A DNA stretch of 64,000 nucleotides from Terriglobales bacterium (GCA_027485675.1 JAIXQP010000049.1:1-64000); one strand, 5' to 3'; counted from the first letter of the stretch, positions 44,961 to 54,274 are shown. Made by a program: numbers and translations. Notes: generated by a model from the letters alone, not told the origin.

Positions 44961-45180
44961 ACGAACAACGCGAGATCCACTACTGGACCGGCGCCCCTAA
45001 ATTCTACCATCAAGCAGCCTGTTCGAAGGATGCCACTCCAATTGCAATGCAACTGAAGGACCCATGCGGTGCGATCGTCACAATCCGTTATGGATCAACA
45101 GCTTTGGCCGATTCCGGCCGATAGATGTGAGTAAAATAGATCCAGGTCTTGGGTCAGCCGGCAACAGTTCCCTTCGATTC
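44961..45180. other. 220 bp between divergent genes, no gene seen
   Basis: The stretch lies between the FecR unit and the BNR-type gene. It contains TAAAAT at 45132-45137, which could be a -10 element, but the nearest TTG-type hexamer (45104) is 22 bases away. No open frame here has recognisable coding character. Confidence 0.4.
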
Positions 45181-47046
45181 ATGCGCTTTCTTCTTCTTAC
45201 CGCTCTCGCGCTGCTGGCTACGGCTGGGAACTCCCCCGCGCAGTGGCGCCGGCTCGGCAACGCCGCGGTGGACCTGCAGCTTTCCGGCCTCGCGACAGGG
45301 CCCATGGACCGGGTGCAGTTCCGCAGCGCGGACGGACGATTGTTTGCCCGGGCGGGAGCGGGGCAATGGTATTCGACGACTGACTTCAAGGCCTGGAAAC
45401 TCGAATCCACCGAACCAGTAGCCGAGGCGCTGCCCGCGCCGATTCCCGATCGATTGCCGGAGGCCGCCGCGCTCGTCCGCGCCACCTCCGCCCGCGGCGT
45501 GCTGTACGCTGCCGGGCAGCACGTCTGGCGCTCGGAGGATGGCGGTCGCTCCTGGACCAACCTGACCCAATGGCGCCAGAGCTCTCTGCTCGGCGCCGCG
45601 GCGGCCGATCTGGCCGTGTCGCCCAATGATCCCACCTCCCTCGCCGTGGCCACCGGCACCGGCATCTGGCGTTCAGCGGATGGCGGCCTGACCTGGTCCA
45701 GTTGCAACGCCGAGCTGCCCCATCTCCCCGTCCGCCGGATTCTCTCCTTGCCCCGCGGCTCGCAGGGGACCCGCGTCAGCTTTCTGGCCCCCCAACCCGG
45801 CGCCGCCGCCGCCTTCGAATGGCAACCGGGCGAGCGGACCGCCTGGCGCCCGGCCGCCGAACCCGCTCCCAACGCCGCCCTCCTGGCCGCCTCCCGCCGC
45901 TTGGGCGCCGTCGTTACCGTCGTGCAGTCGCAGGGCGACTGGTCCTACGCCGGTTCCGCGGATGGCCGTCTGTGGACCTCGCTCAATCGCGGCGCCGACT
46001 GGTCCGTACCCGCTTTCAACCCCGGCGCCGCCGTTGAATCCATCGCCGTCGATGAGCGGGATCCGCGCCGCGCGCTCGTTGTTTTGAGCCGTCAAGCCGC
46101 GGGGCCCGATGCCGTACGGACGCCGGCCGTGGTCCTCCGTACCTTGAACGGCGGACTCTATTGGGACGACATAACGAGCAATCTGCCGGAGACCGCCGCC
46201 TTCGGCGTCACCGCCGATTTCGCTGCCAACGCCGTCTATGTCGCCGCCCTCGGGGGGGTCTATCAGGCGGACCTGACCGCTCCTTCCTGGACCCGGCTCG
46301 CCGGAGGCGGTCTGCCGGCCTCGCCCGTCTTAGATGTCCGGCTCGACGCCGCCGGCAACCAGCTCTTCGCCGCCGTCTACGGCTTTGGCTTGTATACGGC
46401 GATTGCCCCGCACCGCGGCCGCGAGTTGCGGGTGGTCCACGCCGCGGACTACACCGCGCGGCCGGCCTCGCCGGGCGCCTTGCTCAGCATCCTGGGCGCC
46501 CAGGTTTCCGACGTGCTCGCGGATGGGCGGCCCGCCTCGATTCTTCCCTCCTCGGCGGCCGAAACCCATGTGCAGCTCCCGTACGACCTCGCCGGCCCCG
46601 GCGTCGCGCTGTCGTTTCTCGCGGCCAACCAGCGGATCTCCCTGGGGCTGCCGTTGCAACCCTCTTCGCCCGCCATCTTTGTAGATCCGGACGGCTCGCC
46701 CCTGGTGCTGGATGCCGAATCCGGAGTCCTGCTCGACGCCCAGAATCCGGCGCGTGCCGCCTCAACGGTTCAGTTTCTGCTCAGCGGCCTGGGCCGCGTC
46801 TCTCCGGATTGGCCCGCCGGCCAGCCGGCTCCCCTCGAAAATCTGCCGCGGGTGGTGGCCGACGTCAAGGCCTATCTCGATGGCGCCCCGCTCGAAGTGC
46901 TCCGCGCCACCCTCGCCCCCGGCTATATTGGCTTTTATCTGGTCGAAGTGCGCCTCCCCAGTCTCGTCAACCGCGGTCCGGCCGAATTTCATGTGCAGGC
47001 CGGCAACGTTTTGAGCAACCGGGTGCGTCTACACGTTGAGCCGTAA
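45181..47046 (+). CDS. exported BNR/YCF48-like propeller with TIGR03437-like C-terminus
   Basis: A 621-residue exported protein. A signal peptide (about 1-20) is followed by blades that resemble BNR and YCF48 repeats (WRSEDGGRSWTNLT, then IWRSADGGLTWSS, then LNGGLYWDDI), covering about 20-420. The C-terminal 200 residues, from AADYTARPASPGALLSI, have the TIGR03437-type pattern also seen at 18569-20278. The role is probably binding or turnover of surface polymers. The start is ATG 45181; the open frame extends to 45064, but that part lacks a signal peptide. Confidence 0.8.
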   Translation: MRFLLLTALALLATAGNSPAQWRRLGNAAVDLQLSGLATGPMDRVQFRSADGRLFARAGAGQWYSTTDFKAWKLESTEPVAEALPAPIPDRLPEAAALVRATSARGVLYAAGQHVWRSEDGGRSWTNLTQWRQSSLLGAAAADLAVSPNDPTSLAVATGTGIWRSADGGLTWSSCNAELPHLPVRRILSLPRGSQGTRVSFLAPQPGAAAAFEWQPGERTAWRPAAEPAPNAALLAASRRLGAVVTVVQSQGDWSYAGSADGRLWTSLNRGADWSVPAFNPGAAVESIAVDERDPRRALVVLSRQAAGPDAVRTPAVVLRTLNGGLYWDDITSNLPETAAFGVTADFAANAVYVAALGGVYQADLTAPSWTRLAGGGLPASPVLDVRLDAAGNQLFAAVYGFGLYTAIAPHRGRELRVVHAADYTARPASPGALLSILGAQVSDVLADGRPASILPSSAAETHVQLPYDLAGPGVALSFLAANQRISLGLPLQPSSPAIFVDPDGSPLVLDAESGVLLDAQNPARAASTVQFLLSGLGRVSPDWPAGQPAPLENLPRVVADVKAYLDGAPLEVLRATLAPGYIGFYLVEVRLPSLVNRGPAEFHVQAGNVLSNRVRLHVEP

Positions 47047-47056
47047 GGAATCCTCT

Positions 47057-47593
47057 ATGCGCTATCTCGTTTTTCTATTGCCGCTGCTGCTGCTTGGTCA
47101 GGCTCCGCCGGAGAAGAAGACTCCCAAGCTGGCGCCCTACTACCCGACCCCCGAAGTCATCGTTGAAAAGATGCTACAACTGGGTGCGGTCAAGAAGGGC
47201 GAAAAGGTGTTTGATCTGGGGAGCGGCGACGGCCGCATCGTCATCATTGCCGCGGAAAAGTTCGGCGCCAACGCCGTCGGGGTGGAGTTTGATAAGGATC
47301 TCTATCAGCAGAGTTCCGACCGGATCAAGCGCCTCGGCCTCGCCGACCGTGCCAAGATTATCCACGGCGATCTCCTCGAACAGGACTACACGAGCGCCGA
47401 CGTTATCACCGTGTATCTCCTTCCCGTTTCGAACGAAAAAGTGCGTCCTCTGCTCGAAAAGCAGTTGAAGAAGGGCGCGCGCATCGTCGCTCACGATTTC
47501 ACCATCGCCGGCTGGACGCCGGAGAAAGAGGTCTCCATTGACGACGACGGTGAAGGCCGCAGTCACACGTTATACTTATACCGCCGACCCTGA
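47057..47593 (+). CDS. SAM-dependent methyltransferase with N-terminal export signal
   Basis: A 178-residue protein with a hydrophobic N-terminus (MRYLVFLLPLLLLGQAPPEK) that looks like a signal peptide or anchor. The rest is a class I methyltransferase: VFDLGSGDGRIVI is motif I, GVEFDKDLY motif II, and DVITVYLLPVSNE follows. SAM is not known to occur in the periplasm, so either the protein stays anchored facing the cytoplasm or it does not act as a methyltransferase. The gene follows the BNR gene by 10 bases and precedes the kinase by 19. Confidence 0.8.
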   Translation: MRYLVFLLPLLLLGQAPPEKKTPKLAPYYPTPEVIVEKMLQLGAVKKGEKVFDLGSGDGRIVIIAAEKFGANAVGVEFDKDLYQQSSDRIKRLGLADRAKIIHGDLLEQDYTSADVITVYLLPVSNEKVRPLLEKQLKKGARIVAHDFTIAGWTPEKEVSIDDDGEGRSHTLYLYRRP

Positions 47594-47612
47594 CCGGTTT
47601 CCCTGATTCCTC

Positions 47613-48791
47613 GTGGCATCTCCCCCTGTTGAAAAGCCCGCCGCGGCCGAACCGATATCGCTAGCCCTGAACTGGCGGATGGCTCTTTCCATCTTTCGCG
47701 CCATTCTTGCCGTTTTGTGTTTGGGCCTTTCGTTTTCGGACGCCAACCCGGACGCCCGGAACTTCGCTCTCCTTTGGGCCGGCTTCACCGTATACTCCCT
47801 CGCCGCCATCTTCTGGCGCCGGCTCGACCGCGACTTCCCGCTCTTCAGTCTCCTGGTCGATACCGTGTTTCTGCTGATCTGCGCGGCTCTGCCGTTTCAG
47901 TATTCGGCCGGGATCACCTCGCTCTTCTACCTCTTCGTCCTTCTCGTGGCCGCCCTCCTGCACACGACCCGCGAAGTCGTCATCGTCATCGCCCTGACGA
48001 TCGCCTTCTTCTACGCCGCCCGCCCCACCGAGATCGTCGTTCTCTCCCCGTCGCTGCTGCTCTCCGGCATGGCCGTCACCATCATGGCGTTGCAGAAGAA
48101 GGCGCTGCAGGACCGGCTCTCTGCCGCCGCTAAACAGTCGGTGATGTTCCGCTCAGAAGCCGAACATGCCCGTGAGGCCGAGCGCCAGCGCATGGCGGCG
48201 GACTTCCATGATGGCCCCCTGCAGAGTTTCGTCGGGCTCCAGATGCGCTTAGAGGTAGTCCGCAAGCTGCTCGAACGGGATCCGAAGCTGGCGATGGACG
48301 AAATCACCCAGTTGCAGGAGCTTTCGAAGATGCAGGCGGCTGAACTCCGGGCCTTCGTGCGCAGTATGCGGCCGGTGGAGGTGGATGGCGCCGGACTGGT
48401 TCCTTCGCTGCGCAAACTCGTTGAGGGCTTCGGCAAGGAGAGTGGCATCTCCGCCAGTTTCGTCGGCGGTAATACGCGGGTCAGTCCGGATTCGCAAAGC
48501 TCGCTTGAAGTCCTGCAGATTGTGCGGGAAGCTCTCCACAATGTGCAGAAGCATTCGAAGGCGTCGCGCGTCACCGTCGGCGTCGGCCGCGAAGGGAACA
48601 CCTTCGAACTGTCGATTGAAGACGATGGCACCGGCTTCCCCTTCAGCGGCGCCTACACGCTCGAAGAACTCGATCTCCTCCGCCTCGGCCCCATCTCCAT
48701 CCGCCGCCGCGTCCGGATCCTGGGTGGGGAGATGATGCTCGACTCGCAACCCGGCAAAGGGGCCTCGCTCAAGATTCGCGTCCCCGTATGA
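47613..48791 (+). CDS. sensor histidine kinase (HisKA_3/NarX type)
   Basis: A 392-residue protein with about six membrane helices (about 25-165) and no obvious extracytoplasmic domain. The H-box is ERQRMAADFHDGPLQSFVG; the HATPase domain has LQIVREALHNVQKHSKASRV and DDGTGFPFSG. This is the NarX/DesK type, which works with LuxR-type response regulators; none is adjacent, so the partner is unknown. The start is GTG 47613. The stop overlaps the next gene by 4 bases. Confidence 0.9.
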   Translation: MASPPVEKPAAAEPISLALNWRMALSIFRAILAVLCLGLSFSDANPDARNFALLWAGFTVYSLAAIFWRRLDRDFPLFSLLVDTVFLLICAALPFQYSAGITSLFYLFVLLVAALLHTTREVVIVIALTIAFFYAARPTEIVVLSPSLLLSGMAVTIMALQKKALQDRLSAAAKQSVMFRSEAEHAREAERQRMAADFHDGPLQSFVGLQMRLEVVRKLLERDPKLAMDEITQLQELSKMQAAELRAFVRSMRPVEVDGAGLVPSLRKLVEGFGKESGISASFVGGNTRVSPDSQSSLEVLQIVREALHNVQKHSKASRVTVGVGREGNTFELSIEDDGTGFPFSGAYTLEELDLLRLGPISIRRRVRILGGEMMLDSQPGKGASLKIRVPV

Positions 48792-49789
48792 GATCCGGCA
48801 GCCTCGTCCTCTGCCTCGCCCTGCTCACTGCTTGCGGACGCTACAGTGACTTCGCCCTGCCGCCGCCCGCCGGCGCTGAACAGCCGGTCCAATGGGTTTG
48901 GGAGGATTCCGGCACGCCCGTCCTGGGCCGGGGGCCCGCCGGAGCCTTCGATAGCGTCGACGCGCTCAATCCCTCCATCGTCTCCGCCGCTGGCAAGCTC
49001 TGGAACTTCTACTCCGGCTGGGACGGCCGCACCTGGCGCACCGGCTTAGCCCTCAGCACCGACGGCGGCCAGTCCTGGACTCGCCACCCCGCGCCACTCC
49101 TCGCCCCCGACCCCGCCGCCGGCGAAGGCGACTACATCGGCGCCAACGGGGCGACCGTTCATCAGAATGGTCAGTTTCTGCACTGGTATCAAACCGGCAC
49201 TCCGCCCCAGATCGCGCTCGCCACCAGCTCCGACGGATTGCAGTGGACCAAACAGGGAGTCGTCCTCCCCCGCGGCCCCCGCGGCGCCTGGGACGAACTC
49301 GGCGTCGCCGATCCCTACGTCATTGCCGCCGCCGGCCGGCTCTATCTCTTCCACCTCGGCCAGGACCGCGCCCGCCGCCAGCGCCTCGGCGTCGCCGTCT
49401 CCGCCGATGCCGGCCGCACCTGGACCAAGCTCCGTTCCAATCCCATTCTCGAAATCGGCGCCCCCGGCCGCTTTGACTCGCTGGGTCTCGGCGAGCCGGC
49501 CGTCTGGACCTCCCATGGCCGCTGGTGGATGCTCTACACCGGCCGTGACCGCGCCGAACGCCGCAAGATCGGCCTCGCCGTGTCACCCGATGGCATCCAA
49601 TGGCAGCGCGTCAGCCAAGCGCCCCTCATCGCCGGTCAGGCACCCTGGAACGCGCAGGTCGTCTGCGACCCGGAGATCCTGCCCCTGCCCGATGGCAGTC
49701 TCCGGGTTTGGTACGGCGGTGGCGACGCTGCCCAGCCGGCCGAGAATCTTCACGGCCAGATCGGCGCCGGTCGGCTGATCCCCCGTTAA
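48788..49789 (+). CDS. lipoprotein with a GH43/sialidase-like propeller
   Basis: A 333-residue lipoprotein: the lipobox is LLTAC (Cys about 16). The mature part has repeats such as NPSIVSAAGKLWNFYSGWDG, then ALSTDGGQSWTRH, then GEPAVWTSHGRWWMLYTG, spaced as in five-bladed GH43/GH32-type propellers. Active-site residues cannot be assigned with confidence, so binding or hydrolysis of glycans are both possible. It is translated with the preceding kinase gene. The stop overlaps the convergent AAA gene by 4 bases. Confidence 0.78.
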   Translation: MRSGSLVLCLALLTACGRYSDFALPPPAGAEQPVQWVWEDSGTPVLGRGPAGAFDSVDALNPSIVSAAGKLWNFYSGWDGRTWRTGLALSTDGGQSWTRHPAPLLAPDPAAGEGDYIGANGATVHQNGQFLHWYQTGTPPQIALATSSDGLQWTKQGVVLPRGPRGAWDELGVADPYVIAAAGRLYLFHLGQDRARRQRLGVAVSADAGRTWTKLRSNPILEIGAPGRFDSLGLGEPAVWTSHGRWWMLYTGRDRAERRKIGLAVSPDGIQWQRVSQAPLIAGQAPWNAQVVCDPEILPLPDGSLRVWYGGGDAAQPAENLHGQIGAGRLIPR

Positions 49790-50838
49790 GCCGCCCGCCG
49801 TCCGGGCAGCACCTCCAGCCGTTCGCCGCCCGAGTGCAGTTCAAACCGCACCACCGAATTGGGCGCCACGCGTCCCTCGGCCACCAGCGCCGCCAGCGGC
49901 TGCATGACGAACCGGTGCATCGTCCGCTTCAGCTCCCTGGCTCCGTACTCGACGCTCGTCCCGTGCCGGAGCAGAAACTGCCGGCTGCGCTTCGGTACCT
50001 CCAGCGAAAAACTCCGCTCCCCCAAGCGCCGGTCCAAGTGCTCCTGCAGGCTCTGCACCTGCAACTCCAGAATTTTTTCGAGCGCCGCCGCATCCAGCGA
50101 CTGATACGTCAGCATCAGGTCGATCCGGTTGACGAACTCCGGCGCGAACTTCCGTTTCACCGCCGCCACCGCCACCGTTTCGAGGCGCTTCACCGCGCTG
50201 CGCCCCCCGTCGATCGGCCGCACCGCCGCCGTCTCCAATCCGAACTCCGGCCGCAACTCCCGGGCCATCTCGCGCGCCCCCAGGTTGCTCGTCAGGAAGA
50301 TCAGCGACCGCTCGAAGTTCACCGTTGAGTTATCGCCCAGCCGCAACGTCGCCTTGTCGAGGACGCCCAGCAAGAGCCGCTGCAGAGAACCGGCCGCCTT
50401 CTCGATCTCGTCAAACAGCACAATCGACAGGTTATTCTGTTCGCTCATCACCGCGTTCAGCTTCACCTGCGTCAACAGCGGTTGCGTCTCGCGATGGCCC
50501 AGGTACCCCGGCGGCGCTCCAATCAGCTTGGCCACCTCGTGCTCCATCTGGTACTCGCCGCAGTCGATCCGCAGAACGTTCTTCGCATTGCCATGCAACA
50601 CCTCGGCCAGCGCCTCCACGGTCCGTGTCTTCCCGGTTCCGGTCGGACCCAGCAATAGGAACACTCCGACGGGCCTTCCTTCCGGCGACAGGCCGGCTTG
50701 ATACATTTGGATGTAGGGAATGATCGCATCCAGGCTCTCCGGCTGACCGATGACACGTTCAGCGAGCTGGGCGGCCATCTTGGCGCCGCGCGGGTTCAAA
50801 CCAGTTTTTTTGCTACGGGCAGGCAGTAAGGTCTTCAC
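49786..50838 (-). CDS. single-module Clp-type AAA+ ATPase
   Basis: A 350-residue protein that corresponds to only the second ATPase module of ClpA/ClpB. Walker A is GPTGTGKT at 64-71, the pore-type segment is LIGAPPGYLGHRE, Walker B is VLFDEIEKA, sensor 1 is FLTSNLG, and the small domain has YGARELKRTMHRF with the sensor-2 Arg. It lacks the Clp N-domain and the first ATPase module, and I see no ClpP-contact loop. It may unfold or remodel a particular partner. The start is GTG 50838. The neighbour wecB is 84 bases upstream, with a hairpin between. Confidence 0.85.
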   Translation of the reverse strand: MKTLLPARSKKTGLNPRGAKMAAQLAERVIGQPESLDAIIPYIQMYQAGLSPEGRPVGVFLLLGPTGTGKTRTVEALAEVLHGNAKNVLRIDCGEYQMEHEVAKLIGAPPGYLGHRETQPLLTQVKLNAVMSEQNNLSIVLFDEIEKAAGSLQRLLLGVLDKATLRLGDNSTVNFERSLIFLTSNLGAREMARELRPEFGLETAAVRPIDGGRSAVKRLETVAVAAVKRKFAPEFVNRIDLMLTYQSLDAAALEKILELQVQSLQEHLDRRLGERSFSLEVPKRSRQFLLRHGTSVEYGARELKRTMHRFVMQPLAALVAEGRVAPNSVVRFELHSGGERLEVLPGRRAA

Positions 50839-50891
50839 GCTTCGAACTATACACCCACGCCACCAAGAAACCGGTCCGCGGGGGGCTCTGA

Positions 50892-50916
50892 AAACGCCAC
50901 TTTGCGAAACAAAGTG
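50892..50916 (-). terminator. hairpin terminator after wecB
   Basis: On the minus strand CACTTTG-TTTCG-CAAAGTG (50916 to 50898) is a perfect seven-pair stem, followed by GCGTTTTC. It starts 7 bases after the wecB stop. The stem is AT-rich and the T run short, so termination may be partial. Confidence 0.5.
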
Positions 50917-50922
50917 AAAGGT

Positions 50923-52056
50923 TTATCTGCCGAAGAATGAAGCAGTTGCGTCGGCTATCCGCTCGCTGGCCCGCCCATCGCCATATGGGTTGTGAACGAG
51001 TGCCATCGCCTCGCGCATTTTGGGGTCATCGAGCAGCCGGTTGGCCTCGGTAACGATCTTTTCGCGGTCCGTTCCGACGAGTTTCACGGTCCCGGCTGCC
51101 ACCGCTTCGGGGCGTTCCGTTTTCTCTCGTAAGACGAGAATCGGCTTGCCGAGGGAGGGCCCCTCTTCCTGCACCCCGCCCGAATCGGTAATCAACAGGT
51201 AGGCGCGCCGCATCAGGTCGACGAAGGGAACATAGTCCAGCGGAGCAATCCGGTGGACGTTCGTCCGGTGCGCGAGCAACCGGTTCACCGGATCCTGCAC
51301 GTTCGGGTTCGGATGCACCGGGTAGACGATCGCCACGTCGGGCCGCTCGGCCAGATCGGCCAGCGCCTGGCAGATCCGCTCAAACCCGGTGCCAAAGCTC
51401 TCCCGGCGATGCGCCGTCACCACAATCAGTTTCTTGGCCGGATCGAGCCAGCTCCAATCGGCCTCTGAGCTCATCGTACCGGCCTCGAGACCCCGTTTGA
51501 CGTGGAGCACTGCGTCGATTCCCGTATTCCCGGTCACCCAGATGCGGTCGTCCGCCACGCCCTCGCGCCGCAGATTGTCCGCCGCCCAGGCCGTCGCCGC
51601 GAAATGGAGTTCCGCCATGCGCCCCGTCAGCACCCGGTTCATCTCCTCGGGGAAGGGTTGCGCCAGATCGCCCGTCCGCAGCCCCGCCTCGATGTGGCCC
51701 ACGGGCACGCGGGCATAGAAGGCCGCCAGCGCCCCGCAGAGGGTGGTGGTGGTATCGCCCTGCACAAAGGCCATCTCGGGCTTCCAACCGTCCGCGCCCA
51801 TCAGCACCGGCTCGAGCGCCGACATCATTCTGGCCGTCGACTGAAACAGCGTCTGCCCGGGCTGCATCAGGTTCAGATCGTAATCCGGCTGCACCGCGAA
51901 GGCGCTCAGCACCTGATCCAACATGCCGCGGTGCTGCGCCGTGACGCAGACCCGGACGTCAAACCGCTCCGGCTGACTCCGGAAATGCAGAACCACCGGA
52001 CAGAGCTTGATCGCCTCCGGCCGGGTGCCAAACAAAAAGAGGATGCGAAGAGGCAT
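50923..52056 (-). CDS. wecB: UDP-N-acetylglucosamine 2-epimerase (non-hydrolysing)
   Basis: A 377-residue enzyme of normal length that makes UDP-ManNAc for surface polysaccharides. The N-terminus ILFLFGTRPEAIKLCPVV and the region VTAHRRESFGTGFERICQAL are family signatures, and LLITDSGGVQEEGPSLGKP holds the UDP-binding end. It follows infA by 12 bases on the same strand, an uncommon pairing that may simply be co-transcription. Confidence 0.93.
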   Translation of the reverse strand: MPLRILFLFGTRPEAIKLCPVVLHFRSQPERFDVRVCVTAQHRGMLDQVLSAFAVQPDYDLNLMQPGQTLFQSTARMMSALEPVLMGADGWKPEMAFVQGDTTTTLCGALAAFYARVPVGHIEAGLRTGDLAQPFPEEMNRVLTGRMAELHFAATAWAADNLRREGVADDRIWVTGNTGIDAVLHVKRGLEAGTMSSEADWSWLDPAKKLIVVTAHRRESFGTGFERICQALADLAERPDVAIVYPVHPNPNVQDPVNRLLAHRTNVHRIAPLDYVPFVDLMRRAYLLITDSGGVQEEGPSLGKPILVLREKTERPEAVAAGTVKLVGTDREKIVTEANRLLDDPKMREAMALVHNPYGDGRASERIADATASFFGR

Positions 52057-52068
52057 CGGCTGATCCGC

Positions 52069-52287
52069 CTACTTGTGGCGGTACGTGATGCGGCCTTTCG
52101 TCAAATCGTAGGGCGACATTTCGAGCGTCACCCGGTCCCCGGCCAGCACCCGGATCCGGTTGCGGCGCAGTTTCCCGGCCAGATGGGCCAGTACGATCTT
52201 TTCCTGGTCCAACTGGACGCTGAACAGACCACTGGGGAATTTCTCAACAACGGTTCCGGTTACTTCGATGCTATCTTCTTTACTCAT
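52069..52287 (-). CDS. infA: translation initiation factor IF-1
   Basis: A 72-residue S1/OB-fold protein, normal IF-1 length. It starts [20 protein letters not shown] and ends with [11 protein letters not shown], the conserved end. IF-1 blocks the A site during initiation. GAGAGG lies just upstream of the ATG, and the AGTATA/TATACT element at 52305-52310 is a likely -10. The usual neighbours (secY, rpmJ) are absent. Confidence 0.96.
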   Translation of the reverse strand: MSKEDSIEVTGTVVEKFPSGLFSVQLDQEKIVLAHLAGKLRRNRIRVLAGDRVTLEMSPYDLTKGRITYRHK

Positions 52288-52304
52288 TCGCCTCTCAACT
52301 CTTC

Positions 52305-52312
52305 AGTATAGT
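52305..52312. promoter_or_regulatory. overlapping divergent -10 hexamers of infA and the GGDEF gene
   Basis: TATACT on the minus strand (52310 to 52305) lies 17 bases before the infA ATG, and TATAGT on the plus strand (52307-52312) faces the GGDEF gene 42 bases further on. The two overlap in a 67-base space. Confidence 0.4.
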
Positions 52313-52354
52313 CTCAAAAATTTGCCGAGGTGAACGATAAGTCCCTCGACCGTC

Positions 52355-53380
52355 ATGATTTCCATCAAGGATGCTGTGGATCAACTGGCCAGCCGAGACC
52401 GCGTGGCCCGGGAAGCGCTGTGGGCTTACCGGCAGGCGATAGAGCAAAGCCAACATCACTTGTTTCCCTTGTTCCCCAAGCCGGCCCGGGACCACGCCCC
52501 TACCGTACGGCGAATTCTCGAAGAGGTAGCCGCCGCGCCGGAGAACTTGGCCGGTAGCGCCGGCCGTTGGACGGAGCTCGTCGCCAGCTTTGCCGCCCAC
52601 GCGCAGGAGATCCAGTCGCGCGACCTGGGAATTCTGCGGGAACTCCTCGGTCTGCTCGCGCAAGCCGCGGACGATTCAAAGGGACTCTCGCAAACCTCCC
52701 AGATCGGCTTCGAGCAGCTTGGCAAGAATCTGGAGCAGTTGTCGGCTGCCCCGGACCTGGAAACCCTGCGTGATGGGTTAACCGAGCACATGGGGCATCT
52801 CCGCGAGTTCGTCGCCCAGGTTCTCGCCGATCATGAACGGACCACCTCCCGGCTCGCCACCGAAGTGGCTCAGTTTGAAGGGCGCGTTGCCGAACTGGAA
52901 ACGCTCGCCTCCACCGACCCCCTGACGGGCATCGCCAATCGCCGCTCGTTTGAAACCTTGCTCACCAAGGCCATCGCCGCGGGGCAAAACATCTCCCTGC
53001 TCCTGTACGATCTCGATGAGTTCAAAGGCATCAACGACCGGCTCGGCCACGAAGCCGGAGACCAGGTGCTGATGCACTTCGCCCGGCACCTCCGGAACGA
53101 GATTCGCGCCAATGACCTCCCGGCCCGCATCGGCGGTGACGAGTTCGTCGCGCTGTTGTTCTGCCCGCTCGAAGGCGCCCTGCGGCGCAGCCAGCAGATC
53201 CTGCGCGGCCTTGAACGCCGCCATGAGGTCACCTGTAACGGGCGAACGCTCGGGGTTCCGATTCGCGTCTCGGTCGGGGTGGTGGAGCACCGGGCCGGGG
53301 AGAGCCCCGCGGCCCTGCTGCGGCGCGCCGATGAAGCGATGTATGAGGTGAAACGGCACCGTTCCGCGGGTCAACGGTAG
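52355..53380 (+). CDS. soluble diguanylate cyclase (GGDEF)
   Basis: A 341-residue protein with no membrane segment. The first 170 residues are helical, probably a coiled-coil dimer region (ERTTSRLATEVAQFEGRVAE), then the GGDEF domain with TDPLTGIANRRSFETLL and ARIGGDEFVALL. RAND lies 5 residues before the motif and is an intact I-site (RxxD), so the enzyme should be inhibited by c-di-GMP. It would control attachment or surface polymers. The input signal is not apparent. Confidence 0.93.
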   Translation: MISIKDAVDQLASRDRVAREALWAYRQAIEQSQHHLFPLFPKPARDHAPTVRRILEEVAAAPENLAGSAGRWTELVASFAAHAQEIQSRDLGILRELLGLLAQAADDSKGLSQTSQIGFEQLGKNLEQLSAAPDLETLRDGLTEHMGHLREFVAQVLADHERTTSRLATEVAQFEGRVAELETLASTDPLTGIANRRSFETLLTKAIAAGQNISLLLYDLDEFKGINDRLGHEAGDQVLMHFARHLRNEIRANDLPARIGGDEFVALLFCPLEGALRRSQQILRGLERRHEVTCNGRTLGVPIRVSVGVVEHRAGESPAALLRRADEAMYEVKRHRSAGQR

Positions 53381-53416
53381 TCCGGTCCCCGCGCAAGCCC
53401 GGCTGCCGCCATCCCG

Positions 53417-53422
53417 TATAAT
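53417..53422 (+). promoter_or_regulatory. consensus -10 hexamer of the SDR gene
   Basis: TATAAT lies 19 bases before TTG 53442, which leaves a short leader. No -35 is obvious. Confidence 0.35.
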
Positions 53423-53441
53423 GTGAACCAGAAGCACCCCC

Positions 53442-54257
53442 TTGCAAGGCAAACGAATTCTCATTACCGGAGCTGGCCGTGGGATCGGCAAGCGCCTCGC
53501 CATCGGCCTCGCCGCCAAAGGCGCCATCGTCGGTTTGGTCGCCCGAACCAAAGCCGAAATCGACCTGACCCACTTGGAGATTCAGCACGCCGGCGGCGTG
53601 GCGCTGCGGTTGCCCGGCGACGTTCGCGAACTCGAGCGCATGATCATGGCCGTCGAGCGCATGCGCGCCAGTTTTGGCGGTACGGATATTCTCATTTGCG
53701 CCGCCGGCGTACAGGGCCCCATCGGCGCCATGCACGACGCCGATACGCGCGCGTGGCGGGAAACGTTTGAAACCAATGTGTTCGGCGTCATGCACTCTTG
53801 CCGGGCCGTCCTGCCCGAGATGGTCCAGCGGCGCGCGGGCAAAATCATCGTTGTCTCCGGCGGCGGCTCCTTGACGCCCCGGCCGCACTTTTCGGCCTAC
53901 GCCGCATCGAAGGCCGCCGTCGTCCGCTTCGTCGAAACCATCGCCGCCGAGTACGCCGAGCATAACGTGCAAGCGAACTGTCTCGCCCCGGGTGGGACTT
54001 ATACCAACATGACCGATGAGATCCTCGCGGCCGGAGAGGAGAGAGCCGGCTGGAAGGAGATTGATGACGCCCGGCAGATCCGCATGACCGGCGGGGTACC
54101 TCTTGAAAAGCAACTCCAACTCGCTGTGTTTTTGGCCAGTGAAGCCTCGAATCATGTCTCGGGAAAGTTACTCCGCTACGACGACGACTGGAAGAAGCTC
54201 GCGCAAGGTTCTGTAAGTCCGGAGCTCTACACCTTGCGGCGGATCACTAAGAGCTGA
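53442..54257 (+). CDS. short-chain dehydrogenase/reductase
   Basis: A 271-residue NAD(P)-dependent enzyme of the classical SDR type. The cofactor motif is ITGAGRGIGKRLA at about 7-19, the catalytic Ser is in VVSGGGSLTP, and the catalytic Tyr/Lys are in FSAYAASKAAVV. The substrate is not predictable. The start is TTG 53442, since the in-frame ATG upstream is followed at once by a stop. A hybrid kinase gene follows by 17 bases. Confidence 0.88.
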   Translation: MQGKRILITGAGRGIGKRLAIGLAAKGAIVGLVARTKAEIDLTHLEIQHAGGVALRLPGDVRELERMIMAVERMRASFGGTDILICAAGVQGPIGAMHDADTRAWRETFETNVFGVMHSCRAVLPEMVQRRAGKIIVVSGGGSLTPRPHFSAYAASKAAVVRFVETIAAEYAEHNVQANCLAPGGTYTNMTDEILAAGEERAGWKEIDDARQIRMTGGVPLEKQLQLAVFLASEASNHVSGKLLRYDDDWKKLAQGSVSPELYTLRRITKS

Positions 54258-54274
54258 TTCGCGATACCCTGAGG

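Noticed and set aside
45104-45137. Promoter before the BNR-type gene
   Set aside because: TTGGCC and TAAAAT are 22 bases apart, too far for a standard promoter, so I do not list it.
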